Made by a program: the position numbers and the translations under genes. A model generated the notes under the pieces. The model was not told where the DNA came from. It worked only from the letters and a program-made list of their open reading frames with translations, and ran no database searches. This document shows, one piece after another, positions 41,043-49,177 of a stretch of DNA of 64,000 bases. The DNA is from Blautia sp. An249. Its GTDB lineage: Bacteria; Bacillota; Clostridia; Lachnospirales; Lachnospiraceae. The stretch covers positions 1 to 64,000 of the forward strand of contig NZ_NFJL01000005.1 of NCBI RefSeq assembly GCF_002159835.1, in the 5' to 3' direction. The first letter of the stretch is position 1. Each line of letters starts with the position of its first letter.

Positions 41043-43201
41043 TATGCAGCTCCTTTCCTCCGGTGCCCTGTTTTTTTCTTCATCTGCGTAAGTCTCCTAA
41101 TCAAGGTACTCTGTCGGTCATGGTCCTCATCATTTGCCACTGCCATTGCCAATGTCGCTTTCTGTGCGAAAACATCTACCTCTTTTTTTCCTCTTGTAAT
41201 CGCCGTATACAGGATTCTCCGCTTCAGCATTCCTTTCGGGCGCGCCGGCATCACAAAGAGCACCACTGGATATTCACTCCCTTGTGCCTTGTGTACTGTA
41301 ATCGCATATCCGAGTTCCATATCTTCAAATTCATCTAATGTAAGAAGAATCTCCACCTGATTGATCTCTACTTTGATGTACTCATCTGCTATAATCTTGA
41401 CAATCCTTCCGGTATCGCCGTTAAAGTATTTCATTTTATAATTATTATTGATCATAATAATCTTGTCTCCCTCACGGAAAAGCTGTCCGCCATAGCGGAT
41501 ACCGCCGTTTCCCGGGTTGACTGCCTTTTGCAGGATTTTATTAAGCTCTGACACCGTCTTCCTGGTACAGGCCAGGACCTGGATATCATTCGGTGCCTTG
41601 CGGTCATATCTTCGTTCAAATTCCCCCTCCACTGATTTCATCATATCTTTGTCTTGCATAGCATGGATATGAAAATCTTTCCCTTCTGACAACCGGGATA
41701 TCCCCATACTGATGGCCCTGGCATTCCTCAGAATAAAGGAATCTCCCTTCTGCCGGAATACCTCTGTCAATTCTACAACCGGAAGAATTCCACATCGGAT
41801 CAGGTCATGCAGAAAATTGCCTGCTTCTACAGATGGAAGCTGCTTCTCATCCCCCACAAAAATCACTGTAGCTCCCGGCTTAATCTCTTTAAGAAACGCA
41901 TCTGCCAGCTCGATGTTGATCATAGAAGACTCGTCTATAACATACAGATCTGCCTTCAACGCCTTTGCCGCCAGATTCTCATTCAGACTTCCTTTCCCTT
42001 TGGTGAATTCCAGAAGCCTGTGGATGGTGTATGCGTCTCGGCCTGTTGCCTCAGACATTCTCTGCGCCGCCCTTCCTGTTGGAGCACAAAGAAGGATTTC
42101 CGCTCCCGGTTTCATAATCCGGAAAGCTTCAACCAATCCTTTTACCGTAGTTGTCTTTCCAGTTCCCGGATCACCGATCAGCACTTTAACACCAGGACTT
42201 TCCAGCAATGAAAACGCCTCTCTTTGCTCCGGTGAGAAATGTACGTGATAGGTGTCCATGATTGTCTGCGCCAAGTCCGTCCGGTATTCTTTATATGATT
42301 CCTGTCCCAAGCTCAATGCCGCAATACTTTCCGCAACATGCTTTTCCGCTTCCCTTAGTCCCTTCAAATAGTACCTGTTTTCTTCTTTCACAACAGCAGA
42401 TCTTGTGGACAATTCAATCCCCAGACTGAGGGCTGGAGTGGAAATATGGTCTGGAAATACTGCATTCCTCAGTATTCGCTGTGTCTCCCGCAAGAGCTGT
42501 ACCCTTTCCAAATAGGTATGGCCTTGCGAGGCCGCCTGCTGCAGCGCACGCTGCACTCCAAATTCTAAACGCTGCGGGCTCTGGCTTTGCCCTCCATTTT
42601 CCTTTGCGATAGAATCGCAAATTACAAACGACAATCCACTGTTTCTTCCAGTCACATAGGGCTGCTGCTTTAAAAGCTCTAACGCCTCCAGTCCATATCT
42701 TTTATAGATTCCAGCAAAATCTTTATAGACTCCTCCATGCTTTTCCAGATAATCATACAACTCTTGTTCTGCCTGCTGTTTGTTTAATAGAACAATCAAA
42801 GCATGTGCCTGCTTTCGGTTGACTCCTCGAAGAAGTACAAGGCTGTTTTCAACCTGATCGCTTAATTTCCCTTTTATCAAAATATCTCCAAATTGGTCTA
42901 CAATGCGTCTTGCCACAGCAACGCCGATTCCAAGCTTCCCGCTTAAAATTACTTTCAGCAGCTCATTATGATCCAATGGTTGTTTCCTGACTCTGGCGTT
43001 TTTGACCTGCAGGCCGAATACAGGATGAATTTCCTCTTCTCCCTGCACAATAACCTTTGTTCCATTTTCAATTGGCAGGATTGTCCCCGAACATGCAATC
43101 TTTTTTCCCTGTGCGGCAACAAGAAAGGTAGTAAAACCATCCCTCAAGTCCCGCATCATTGTCTTTAAATAAATTCCCTGAACTTCGATCCTGGACTCCA
43201 A
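41042..43201 (-). CDS. RecD2-like SF1B DNA helicase (first of tandem pair)
   Basis: 719 aa, probably from TTG 43201 with AGGAGG 11 nt upstream. N-terminal OB-like domain, HhH segments (LGIGVAVARRIVDQFGD, LRGVNRKQAHALIVLL), Walker A VLIGDPGTGKTTTVKGLVEA near 345, Walker B LYVIDESSMINI, motif III VIFVGDEKQLPSVEAGNFL, motif VI ITVHKAQGSEYPVVLFV (the UvrD_C_2 signature, VHKxQGSE). Likely helps replicate or transfer the element. Similarity to the downstream helicase is moderate, so the duplication is old or the two have different roles. Confidence 0.91.
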   Translation of the reverse strand: MESRIEVQGIYLKTMMRDLRDGFTTFLVAAQGKKIACSGTILPIENGTKVIVQGEEEIHPVFGLQVKNARVRKQPLDHNELLKVILSGKLGIGVAVARRIVDQFGDILIKGKLSDQVENSLVLLRGVNRKQAHALIVLLNKQQAEQELYDYLEKHGGVYKDFAGIYKRYGLEALELLKQQPYVTGRNSGLSFVICDSIAKENGGQSQSPQRLEFGVQRALQQAASQGHTYLERVQLLRETQRILRNAVFPDHISTPALSLGIELSTRSAVVKEENRYYLKGLREAEKHVAESIAALSLGQESYKEYRTDLAQTIMDTYHVHFSPEQREAFSLLESPGVKVLIGDPGTGKTTTVKGLVEAFRIMKPGAEILLCAPTGRAAQRMSEATGRDAYTIHRLLEFTKGKGSLNENLAAKALKADLYVIDESSMINIELADAFLKEIKPGATVIFVGDEKQLPSVEAGNFLHDLIRCGILPVVELTEVFRQKGDSFILRNARAISMGISRLSEGKDFHIHAMQDKDMMKSVEGEFERRYDRKAPNDIQVLACTRKTVSELNKILQKAVNPGNGGIRYGGQLFREGDKIIMINNNYKMKYFNGDTGRIVKIIADEYIKVEINQVEILLTLDEFEDMELGYAITVHKAQGSEYPVVLFVMPARPKGMLKRRILYTAITRGKKEVDVFAQKATLAMAVANDEDHDRQSTLIRRLTQMKKKTGHRRKGAA

Positions 43202-43239
43202 AGTTTCAGCTACCTCCTATCGTCATTTTCATTCCACCT

Positions 43240-43247
43240 TAAATATG
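43240..43247 (-). promoter_or_regulatory. CATATTTA box 3
   Basis: Minus strand CATATTTAAGG, about 38 bp before the helicase operon start at 43201. Confidence 0.45.
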
Positions 43248-43294
43248 ACTGACATTATCGTTGCTGATGTGCATAGTTGTTTCTAACAAAATGA

Positions 43295-43320
43295 GCCAAT
43301 CTACACATGGTAGACTAGCC
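43295..43320 (-). terminator. Terminator after the 107-aa gene
   Basis: GCCAATCTAC / GTAGACTAGC stem (with wobble pairs) followed on the minus strand by TCATTTTGTT. Confidence 0.6.
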
Positions 43321-43346
43321 CATTAGAGGTAAGTAGAATTCCTATG

Positions 43347-43670
43347 TTACCTTGGTTGGATAGGTCTGACCATTTCCGGTGCCATGATCACCCAGTCCAG
43401 TATGATGTCGTCTATTGTTTTCGGTTCACGGTACAAGTCAGAAAAAATTTTCTCAAGCCGTTCTATCTCTTCTGGTAAAACCGGCGCCTGAAAACTGCAA
43501 TATAAATCCGGCGTCTCATTTTCTGTTTCCTTGTCTTCCCCGTCACGAATCTCAAAGATTGTTCCAATCAGTCCATCATACTCACTCCCTTTTGTTCCTA
43601 CAATCGGTTCTCCGATGACATATCTAGTTCCTTCATAAATAAATACACTGCCTATTTCCTGTTGAATCAC
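43347..43670 (-). CDS. Hypothetical protein, 107 aa
   Basis: Starts at GTG 43670 behind AAAGGAGG. Beta-rich N-terminus (IGSVFIYEGTRYVIGEPIVG, GLIGTIFEIRDGEDKE) and an acidic helical C-terminus (PEEIERLEKIFSDLYREP). The VLPEEIERLEKIFSDLY--P segment recurs in small proteins of similar elements as I recall, but no function is known. Monocistronic between a CATATTTA box and a terminator. Confidence 0.6.
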   Translation of the reverse strand: MIQQEIGSVFIYEGTRYVIGEPIVGTKGSEYDGLIGTIFEIRDGEDKETENETPDLYCSFQAPVLPEEIERLEKIFSDLYREPKTIDDIILDWVIMAPEMVRPIQPR

Positions 43671-43706
43671 TGTTTCTTCCTCCTTTTCGTCTTTGTCTGT
43701 TCTTAT

Positions 43707-43714
43707 TAAATATG
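43707..43714 (-). promoter_or_regulatory. CATATTTA box 4
   Basis: Minus strand CATATTTAATAAGAACAG, 37 bp before GTG 43670. Confidence 0.45.
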
Positions 43715-43770
43715 CGGCTTATTTCCCTGTCTCAAACATTCAATCAAAATAGCTGCATATGAGTGTAGGG

Positions 43771-43804
43771 TTGATTTTTTAATATCAAGGTGATAATATT
43801 ATCA
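43771..43804 (+). promoter_or_regulatory. Promoter and operator of the 43.8-kb repressor gene
   Basis: TTGATT (43771-43776), 17 nt, TAATAT (43794-43799). The perfect 14-bp palindrome TGATAATATTATCA (43791-43804) covers the -10 box. Confidence 0.75.
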
Positions 43805-43832
43805 TAACGTACTGGTACTAGGAGGAAGTGTT

Positions 43833-44369
43833 ATGAATCAATCTATCATGGAGAGCGTAAAGCACCCTGTAAAATGTAAACTGCTGTTAGAGATCTTGAA
43901 TTGTAAACAAACCACAGCAAAACATTTGTCTGAAACTTTTTCTGATATCCCCACTGCCACTCTTTACCGATATTTAAAAAAAATGACGGCAGATGGCATA
44001 TTAAAAATTGTCAATCAAACGCAGGTACGAGGTACGATTGAAAAAACGTATGCACTTGCTATTGACTTAAAAATGGAAATGAGTGATATATTAGAGAAAA
44101 ATTCCGGTGAAGCATATATGCAGACATTTATTCAGTATATGTTAGGGTTTGCGGAACAATTTCAAGAGTATTGCAAAAAGGACGATATAGATATTGCAAA
44201 AGATAAATCTGGCTTCTCCCTTGCCCCTCTTTATCTGTCAGATGAAGAATTGGAGGATTTTATGAGAAGTTACCTGATGATTACTGAAAAATATAAAGAC
44301 AATTCCGCAACAAAAGACAGAAAATTACGTTCCATTGGTTTAATTATCGCACCGCCAAATCTCGGTTAG
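43833..44369 (+). CDS. ArsR-like (HTH_20) transcriptional repressor
   Basis: 178 aa; AGGAGG precedes ATG 43833. N-terminal winged helix (VKHPVKCKLLLEILNCKQTT, ATLYRYLKKMTADGIL, wing TQVRGTIEKTYAL) and a ~100-aa helical C-terminal domain (EAYMQTFIQYMLGFAEQFQE). Resembles HTH_20/ArsR-type regulators that control ABC efflux genes. Palindromic AT-rich operators lie in its own promoter and in that of the ABC operon immediately downstream, which it probably represses. Confidence 0.82.
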   Translation: MNQSIMESVKHPVKCKLLLEILNCKQTTAKHLSETFSDIPTATLYRYLKKMTADGILKIVNQTQVRGTIEKTYALAIDLKMEMSDILEKNSGEAYMQTFIQYMLGFAEQFQEYCKKDDIDIAKDKSGFSLAPLYLSDEELEDFMRSYLMITEKYKDNSATKDRKLRSIGLIIAPPNLG

Positions 44370-44407
44370 CTTTTCCCGTCTATCAAAAATTGGTAGGCGG
44401 TTTTTTC

Positions 44408-44436
44408 TTGACTATATATTATCATAATGATATTAT
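44408..44436 (+). promoter_or_regulatory. Promoter and operator of the 44.5-kb ABC operon
   Basis: TTGACT (44408-44413), 17 nt, TATTAT (44431-44436), with the palindrome TATCATAATGATA (44420-44432) in the spacer and further ATTATC/GATAAT half-sites to 44455. Confidence 0.75.
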
Positions 44437-44474
44437 TATCGTATTGATAATAATAAAAAGGAGGACTTATCTTT

Positions 44475-44675
44475 ATGAAGAAAAAATGTATTATCATAAC
44501 GCTCGTCAGCTTTATTATCCTGTTTTTGCTGACATTCCTTTTACCAGAACAAATTTCAGTGAATGGTGGCATTGGAAAGAAAATAGAAATCAGCGTCTAT
44601 TTTATTCTTTTGCTCTCACCAGCGCCGGCGCTCTGGTACTGGTCCAGAGAGAGAAAAAAAGAGAGGAGAAAATAA
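44475..44675 (+). CDS. Small two-TM membrane protein
   Basis: 66 aa, AGGAGG 9-10 nt before ATG 44475. TM helices at about 5-23 and 38-56, then a basic tail ending RERKKERRK. First gene of the ABC operon; 3 bp before the ATPase. Not recognised; possibly an accessory subunit. Confidence 0.68.
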   Translation: MKKKCIIITLVSFIILFLLTFLLPEQISVNGGIGKKIEISVYFILLLSPAPALWYWSRERKKERRK

Positions 44676-44678
44676 GGT

Positions 44679-45413
44679 ATGGGTAAACATATTCTTGAAA
44701 TCAGACATTATTCTAAAATATATTCCGGTAATAAAAAAGCGGTTGATGATCTAAGTCTTACTGTCAATAGCGGAGAAATTCACGCCTTTATCGGACATAA
44801 TGGTGCAGGCAAAACCACGACCATCCGTGCAGTTGTTGGTGTAATGGATTTTGAACAGGGGCAGATCCTCATTGACGGACATTCCGTCAAAAAAGAGCCT
44901 GTTTTGTGCAAATCCCTCACTGCATATATCCCTGACAATCCTGACTTGTATGAGTATATTACAGGGATTCAATACTTAAATTATATCTGCGATATGTTCT
45001 TAATCCCTGAAAATGAACGTACTTCTACAATACGCAGATATGCAGAACTTTTCAGAATAACAGATAGCCTGGGGGATCTCATTAGCTCCTACTCCCACGG
45101 AATGAAGCAAAAGCTGGCATTGATCGGCGCATTTATTCACCGTCCAAAGCTGTTTGTATTCGACGAGCCTTTTGTTGGTCTTGATCCTGAAGCATCATAC
45201 AATCTAAAAAAAATAATGAAAGAAGCCTGCCAGCATGGGAGTGCGATTTTCTTCTCTACACATGTGTTGGAAGTTGCGGAAAAACTATGCGACACCGTTT
45301 CCATTATCAACAGTGGGAAATTGATTGCGAATGGCACTATGGAGGAAGTCAAAGGTCAGCACAGCCTTGAAGACGTCTTTATGGAGGTTGTAGAAAATGG
45401 CAAGGAAATATAA
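44679..45413 (+). CDS. ABC transporter ATP-binding protein
   Basis: 244 aa. Walker A FIGHNGAGKTTTIRAVVGV, signature YSHGMKQKLALIGAFI, Walker B LFVFDEPFVGLDPEA. The signature is of the ABC-2 export class. Overlaps the permease gene by 17 nt, so the two form one transporter. Controlled by the ArsR-like repressor upstream. Substrate unknown; peptide antibiotics or similar toxic compounds are likely. Confidence 0.91.
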   Translation: MGKHILEIRHYSKIYSGNKKAVDDLSLTVNSGEIHAFIGHNGAGKTTTIRAVVGVMDFEQGQILIDGHSVKKEPVLCKSLTAYIPDNPDLYEYITGIQYLNYICDMFLIPENERTSTIRRYAELFRITDSLGDLISSYSHGMKQKLALIGAFIHRPKLFVFDEPFVGLDPEASYNLKKIMKEACQHGSAIFFSTHVLEVAEKLCDTVSIINSGKLIANGTMEEVKGQHSLEDVFMEVVENGKEI

Positions 45414-46977
45414 ACTCTTATTAAAAATGCAGTTGTACAGTTTGTTTGGCATAAATCGGCTATTCCATTCTAACGATAAAAAAGAGAGGCAGCACACTTT
45501 AATCATTGGTGTATCCGGGCTCGCGATTATTGGTGTCTTTGTTTACTTAAGCAGTTATATCTGTTCTACTTTTGCAGATATAGGGCTTGTACAGGCAATC
45601 CCCACACTGATAATTGTTATTTACTCTTTAGTCGTACTAATGCTGACATTCATAAAAAGCTCTGGAGCTCTAATCGGCCTGAAAGACTATGATATGGTTA
45701 TGTCCCTGCCTGTAAATAATGCGGCGGTCATTTTAAGCCGACTTACCATGCTCTATATCATGAATTTACTGATTGGTATCATTGCGATGATACCAGCTGT
45801 CATTATTTATGGTATGAATACTACGGTAAGTGCCGGTGGTTATTTCATGTTAATGACTGCTTTGCTGTTCACACCAGTCATTCCTATGCTTTTTGCATTG
45901 GCAATTGGGACGTTGATCGTAGCTGTCTCTGCAAAATCAAAACACAATCATATTCTTGCCTTGATTATCAGCATTGGGGGAATACTTCTTCTGGTCTATG
46001 TAACTGCTAAATTACAGACAATGGGGACAACGCAGATCACAGATGTCAGTACCATGCTAATCAACTATTTTAATCAGTTTTATCCTCCTGCTTCCCTCTT
46101 TTCAAAAGCGTTGCAGCATAGTGATTGGCTCAGTTTTGGAATATTTGTGGTTAGCTCTGTCATTCTGCTTTTTGCATTTGTTCTGGTTCTTGCCTGTTTC
46201 TATAAACAATTGAATACACAGGTCTCCTCGAACCATGCAGGAAAGGATTTCCGTTTGGGAGAATTGTCCATATCTTCCCCTTTCATGGCATTATACAAAC
46301 GGGAACTTGCAAGATTCTTTTCCTGCACAATATACGCATTAAATTCATGTATCGTTATGATACTGCTTTTTGTTATCTCGGTTGCTTCTGTATTCTACAT
46401 GCCGGATATTCTCTTACAGCAATTGGAATCTTTCGGGATTATGGATAAATTTGAAACAGTTATGCCACTTGTAGCTTCGGTAATGGTGTGCGTTTGCTGC
46501 ACAACCTCCGCATCTCTTTCGTTGGAGGGAAAAAGCAGATGGATTATGTGTTCTGCTCCGGTAAGCACAAAGACTGTCTTCAACGCAAAGATATTTATGA
46601 ATTTAACGGTTGTACTGCCTGTTTTATGGATCAGCCTCATTCTACTTAGAATTGCTTTCTCCTTTACGGTTATTCAGACAGTCTTACTGTTTGTCACGCC
46701 CACGGTATATGCCTTGTTTATTTCAGTTATGGGCATGCTGCTAAATGTAAAATATCCACGCTACGACTGGACAAGTGAGTATTATGCGGTAAAAGGTGGC
46801 GCGGTATCTGTTTTAGCCGCAATTGGCGTAGGCCTTGCAGCAAGTGCCGTTCCTATATATCTATGTGTCTTTTTCCATGAATATGCGCAGCAGATTGTGA
46901 TAGCTTTTACTGTGGTCATTGCGATTATGACTGCCGCTGTATACCACATTCTCTCCAAAATCCGTTTATACATGTAA
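45397..46977 (+). CDS. ABC transporter permease, 12-TM type
   Basis: 526 aa with about twelve hydrophobic helices in two groups (residues about 30-260 and 310-520), the architecture of two fused ABC-2 permease halves. DYDMVMSLPVNNAAVILSRL near 95 and the equivalent WIMCSAPVSTKTVFNAKIFM near 385 are the paired cytoplasmic coupling-like loops. Works with the ATPase at 44679. Ends 35 bp before the XRE gene. Confidence 0.87.
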   Translation: MARKYKLLLKMQLYSLFGINRLFHSNDKKERQHTLIIGVSGLAIIGVFVYLSSYICSTFADIGLVQAIPTLIIVIYSLVVLMLTFIKSSGALIGLKDYDMVMSLPVNNAAVILSRLTMLYIMNLLIGIIAMIPAVIIYGMNTTVSAGGYFMLMTALLFTPVIPMLFALAIGTLIVAVSAKSKHNHILALIISIGGILLLVYVTAKLQTMGTTQITDVSTMLINYFNQFYPPASLFSKALQHSDWLSFGIFVVSSVILLFAFVLVLACFYKQLNTQVSSNHAGKDFRLGELSISSPFMALYKRELARFFSCTIYALNSCIVMILLFVISVASVFYMPDILLQQLESFGIMDKFETVMPLVASVMVCVCCTTSASLSLEGKSRWIMCSAPVSTKTVFNAKIFMNLTVVLPVLWISLILLRIAFSFTVIQTVLLFVTPTVYALFISVMGMLLNVKYPRYDWTSEYYAVKGGAVSVLAAIGVGLAASAVPIYLCVFFHEYAQQIVIAFTVVIAIMTAAVYHILSKIRLYM

Positions 46978-47012
46978 GGCTGTTCTGGAATTAACGAAAG
47001 TAGGGAAGCTAA

Positions 47013-47249
47013 ATGAAATATAATGATAATTTGCATATTGCTGAAACACTTGTAGACCAAAGAAGGAAAGCCGGAAAATCTCAGGATGATTTGGCGCAAT
47101 ACTGTGGTGTTTCCACGTCCAGTGTTTCAAAATGGGAAAAGGCAACTACCCGCCCCAGTTTTATCCATCTTCCGATGATTGCAGATTTTTATAACATAAC
47201 AATACATAAATTATTGACCGGAAAAGAAAAAGATGATGAAAGTTTCTAA
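47013..47249 (+). CDS. Small XRE-family DNA-binding protein
   Basis: 78 aa, one HTH_3 domain: VDQRRKAGKSQDDLAQYCGV, STSSVSKWEKATTRPSF, then DFYNITIHKLLTG. Ribosome binding site GTAGGGAAG region is moderate. Its end overlaps the GntR-type gene by 17 nt. Probably co-transcribed with the ABC operon and helps regulate it. Confidence 0.85.
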   Translation: MKYNDNLHIAETLVDQRRKAGKSQDDLAQYCGVSTSSVSKWEKATTRPSFIHLPMIADFYNITIHKLLTGKEKDDESF

Positions 47250-47568
47250 GCAGTACAAATACCAAGCAATCGCAGACGATATTAAAACAGAGATTTTTTC
47301 AAAGCATATGAAGGGGAATTCTCCTTTGCCGAGCATTAGACAATATGCCGTTAAATATGGAGTTACCTCCAATACAATTGTCAGTGCGCTTCATTTATTA
47401 CGGAACAATAAAATCATATACCCACACCGTACAAAGAGATACTGTGTTGTTGCAGATATTGAGGAAAGGAGATTGGCCATCGCTAATGAGTTGATCCAGC
47501 AACTAATTACTGATATAAAAAAGATAGGATTCACAGAGCAAGAAATATCAAAGATAATCCAACAATAG
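47233..47568 (+). CDS. GntR-family regulator, YtrA subfamily
   Basis: 111 aa: KYQAIADDIKTEIFSKHMKG, then PLPSIRQYAVKYGVTSNTIVSALHLL and a wing, followed by a short helical tail without an effector domain. This is the YtrA-like arrangement seen next to ABC transporter genes. ATG 47233 or 47236 are both possible. Last gene of the cargo block, followed by a wobble-paired terminator. Confidence 0.84.
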   Translation: MMKVSKQYKYQAIADDIKTEIFSKHMKGNSPLPSIRQYAVKYGVTSNTIVSALHLLRNNKIIYPHRTKRYCVVADIEERRLAIANELIQQLITDIKKIGFTEQEISKIIQQ

Positions 47569-47631
47569 TGCTCCGCTTGTTTTTGTTTTCTTTCACACTC
47601 TCACAAATTATTTGCCTATATATGCCAAAAT

Positions 47632-47667
47632 GGCTGATCCACACATTTTGCGGGTTGGCCTTTTTCT
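47632..47667 (+). terminator. Terminator after the GntR gene
   Basis: GGCTGATCC / GGGTTGGCC stem with several G-T pairs, followed by TTTTTCTT. The rest of 47569-47946 contains the sigma-gene promoter and no further gene. Confidence 0.62.
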
Positions 47668-47710
47668 TAACTGTTTTGTCGAATTCTGTCGCATTTTTCC
47701 GTTTTTTCCT

Positions 47711-47756
47711 GCGTGTGAGTATTTTTATGGACTATTAAAATAATGGTAGATATAAT
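47711..47756 (+). promoter_or_regulatory. Promoter of the sigma-factor gene with GCGTGTGA upstream box
   Basis: TTTTTTCCTGCGTGTGAGT (box GCGTGTGA at 47711-47718), TGGACT (47728-47733), 17 nt, TATAAT (47751-47756). The same box lies exactly 40 bp before the TATAAT of the 50.98-kb gene. Confidence 0.65.
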
Positions 47757-47946
47757 GAAAATAACCGAAATGAATATAACTAAAAACAGGACTTTTACCG
47801 TAGAAAATGCTAATTGACTTTCATTTATTACTGACCCTTGAGCATTTGGAATTTAAGACGGGGAACTTATCTCATCATCAGAACCTGTGATCCTGTTCAT
47901 TTGTTCCTTGAGTTCATACTTGCAAAATGTGAAAGGAGAAAGATTT

Positions 47947-48960
47947 ATGAAGGGAACTAATTATACCTCAAGCGAATCATATAATTCCACTGGCTACGAT
48001 CAGGATATGGAAGAATCTGACCCAGGACCTAAAAAAGAAAAGAAAACTGTTATGACGACAGAGGAATTAATCCATTGCGTGAATTTAATCCGAAACGGTA
48101 CGCCTGAGCAAAGAAGTGCCGCAACGGAAGAAATATTGGTCCGAAATGAACCATACATCAAAAGCCTCATCCGTACCATGTATCCGACTTATGCAAATAA
48201 ATATATGGAGGATATGCTTTCATGCGGCAATATTGGTATCCTGTGTGCTCTTTATAAGGCTGATCCTCCCTATGATCCGACAATGAGCTCGTTCACAACC
48301 TTTGTTTCAAAATATATTATTCATGAGATCAGCGATTGTGTTAGTCAGATGGTACATAACACCTCGCCACACTACTCTGCCACAGCCAAAAAGATCAACC
48401 GTGCAATTGCTTCTTTACAGCAAAAGGGCATTGCAGCACCTACCATCACCGATATTATGGCAGAGACAAAGCTCGGATCAGAAGCAATCCAGACTGTATT
48501 GATCATGCAGTCAGCAAATTCCGCACTGCCCCTGGATCATCCGAACGTGATGGACGTTCCCGCCAACGAACAGGAATCCCCGGCTGAAGTCGTGGAACGC
48601 CTGGAACTGCTGGAAGACCTGAACACAGCACTGACCCGCTTATCCCCGGAAGAACGGCTTGTCCTGGAACTTCAGTACGGGCTCAATGGGAAGAAGCACC
48701 GCACACAGGCTGAAATCGCCAAGATATTAGGACAAGGTGTTACGGTACATCATGTACACCGCCTTCGTGCAAAGGCGTATCGGAAATTGTACCATGATGC
48801 GAAGCTTCGTTCTCATTTTGAATATGAATATAAACAGCAGGAAAAACAGTATGACAGACTGGTAGAGCAGACGCTCGTTCCACTGATTTTGTCTGCCAGC
48901 AGTATCGAGCGCGAAATGCTTACTCTTGCAGAAATTCCGCTGGAAGAGATTTCTCTTTAA
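47947..48960 (+). CDS. Sigma-70-family sigma factor of the element
   Basis: 337 aa from ATG 47947 with AAAGGAG 8 nt upstream; the longer frame is not supported. An acidic/polar N-terminus (~35 aa), then region 2 (EEILVRNEPYIKSLIRTMYP, EDMLSCGNIGILCALYKAD, SSFTTFVSKYIIHEISDCV), a region-3-like segment (ATAKKINRAIASLQQKGI, APTITDIMAETKLG) and region 4 (LTRLSPEERLVLELQYGLNG, TQAEIAKILGQGVTVHHVHRLRAKAYRKL). It is a complete group-3-like sigma with an extra ~50-aa C-terminal tail. Its likely targets are the CATATTTA boxes preceding backbone genes; this is inference. Confidence 0.88.
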   Translation: MKGTNYTSSESYNSTGYDQDMEESDPGPKKEKKTVMTTEELIHCVNLIRNGTPEQRSAATEEILVRNEPYIKSLIRTMYPTYANKYMEDMLSCGNIGILCALYKADPPYDPTMSSFTTFVSKYIIHEISDCVSQMVHNTSPHYSATAKKINRAIASLQQKGIAAPTITDIMAETKLGSEAIQTVLIMQSANSALPLDHPNVMDVPANEQESPAEVVERLELLEDLNTALTRLSPEERLVLELQYGLNGKKHRTQAEIAKILGQGVTVHHVHRLRAKAYRKLYHDAKLRSHFEYEYKQQEKQYDRLVEQTLVPLILSASSIEREMLTLAEIPLEEISL

Positions 48961-49056
48961 AACAGTTAAAAGCCCGTCCTTCCAGACTCCGTATCCGGGC
49001 TCTGGATACCTTGGTGATGGGTTTCTGGAATCATTCCGGAAAGCTTTTAACTGTTC
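48961..49056 (-). ncRNA. Candidate structured small RNA (nested stem-loop)
   Basis: Three nested helices: AACAGTTAAAAGC (48961-48973) with GCTTTTAACTGTT (49043-49055), TTCCAGA (48980-48986) with TCTGGAA (49024-49030), and GTATCC (48991-48996) with GGATAC (49004-49009) around a GGGCTCT loop. On the minus strand a CATATTTA box (49069-49062) lies 6 bp before the outer helix, and the far arm ends GCTTTTAACTGTTTT, which could act as a terminator. It starts directly after the sigma-factor stop, so a 3'-UTR structure of that mRNA is the alternative. The pairing itself is directly visible; strand and function are inferred. Confidence 0.5.
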
Positions 49057-49061
49057 TATTT

Positions 49062-49069
49062 TAAATATG
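49062..49069 (-). promoter_or_regulatory. CATATTTA box 5 (before the structured RNA)
   Basis: Minus strand CATATTTAAAATAGAACAG. No protein gene starts downstream on this strand; the stem-loop at 48961-49056 does. Confidence 0.45.
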
Positions 49070-49113
49070 AAGGATTTGAAAGGAAATGTCCCCTTTTCTA
49101 TAAAAAAAATTAA

Positions 49114-49155
49114 AAAACTGGTATAAGGCAACATCCGCTGCTATATACCAGTTTT
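49114..49155. terminator. Bidirectional terminator
   Basis: AAAACTGGTATA / TATACCAGTTTT stem, flanked by A-rich and T-rich tracts, between the sigma factor and the converging 155-aa-type gene. Confidence 0.72.
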
Positions 49156-49177
49156 CTATTTGTTCGTATAGATCTAC

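Noticed and set aside
41712..42248. Plus-strand 178-aa open frame
   Set aside because: It is antisense to the RecD2 motor domain, has no ribosome binding site and only arises from the codon pattern of the helicase gene. Many other long plus-strand frames over minus-strand genes were left out for the same reason.
38892..43201. One frameshifted helicase gene instead of two
   Set aside because: Each frame has its own complete set of N-terminal, HhH and motor motifs and the full RecD2 length.
44390..44686. 98-aa frame overlapping the small membrane protein gene
   Set aside because: The 44475-44675 frame has the SD and clear TM helices; the other frame starts inside the operator region.
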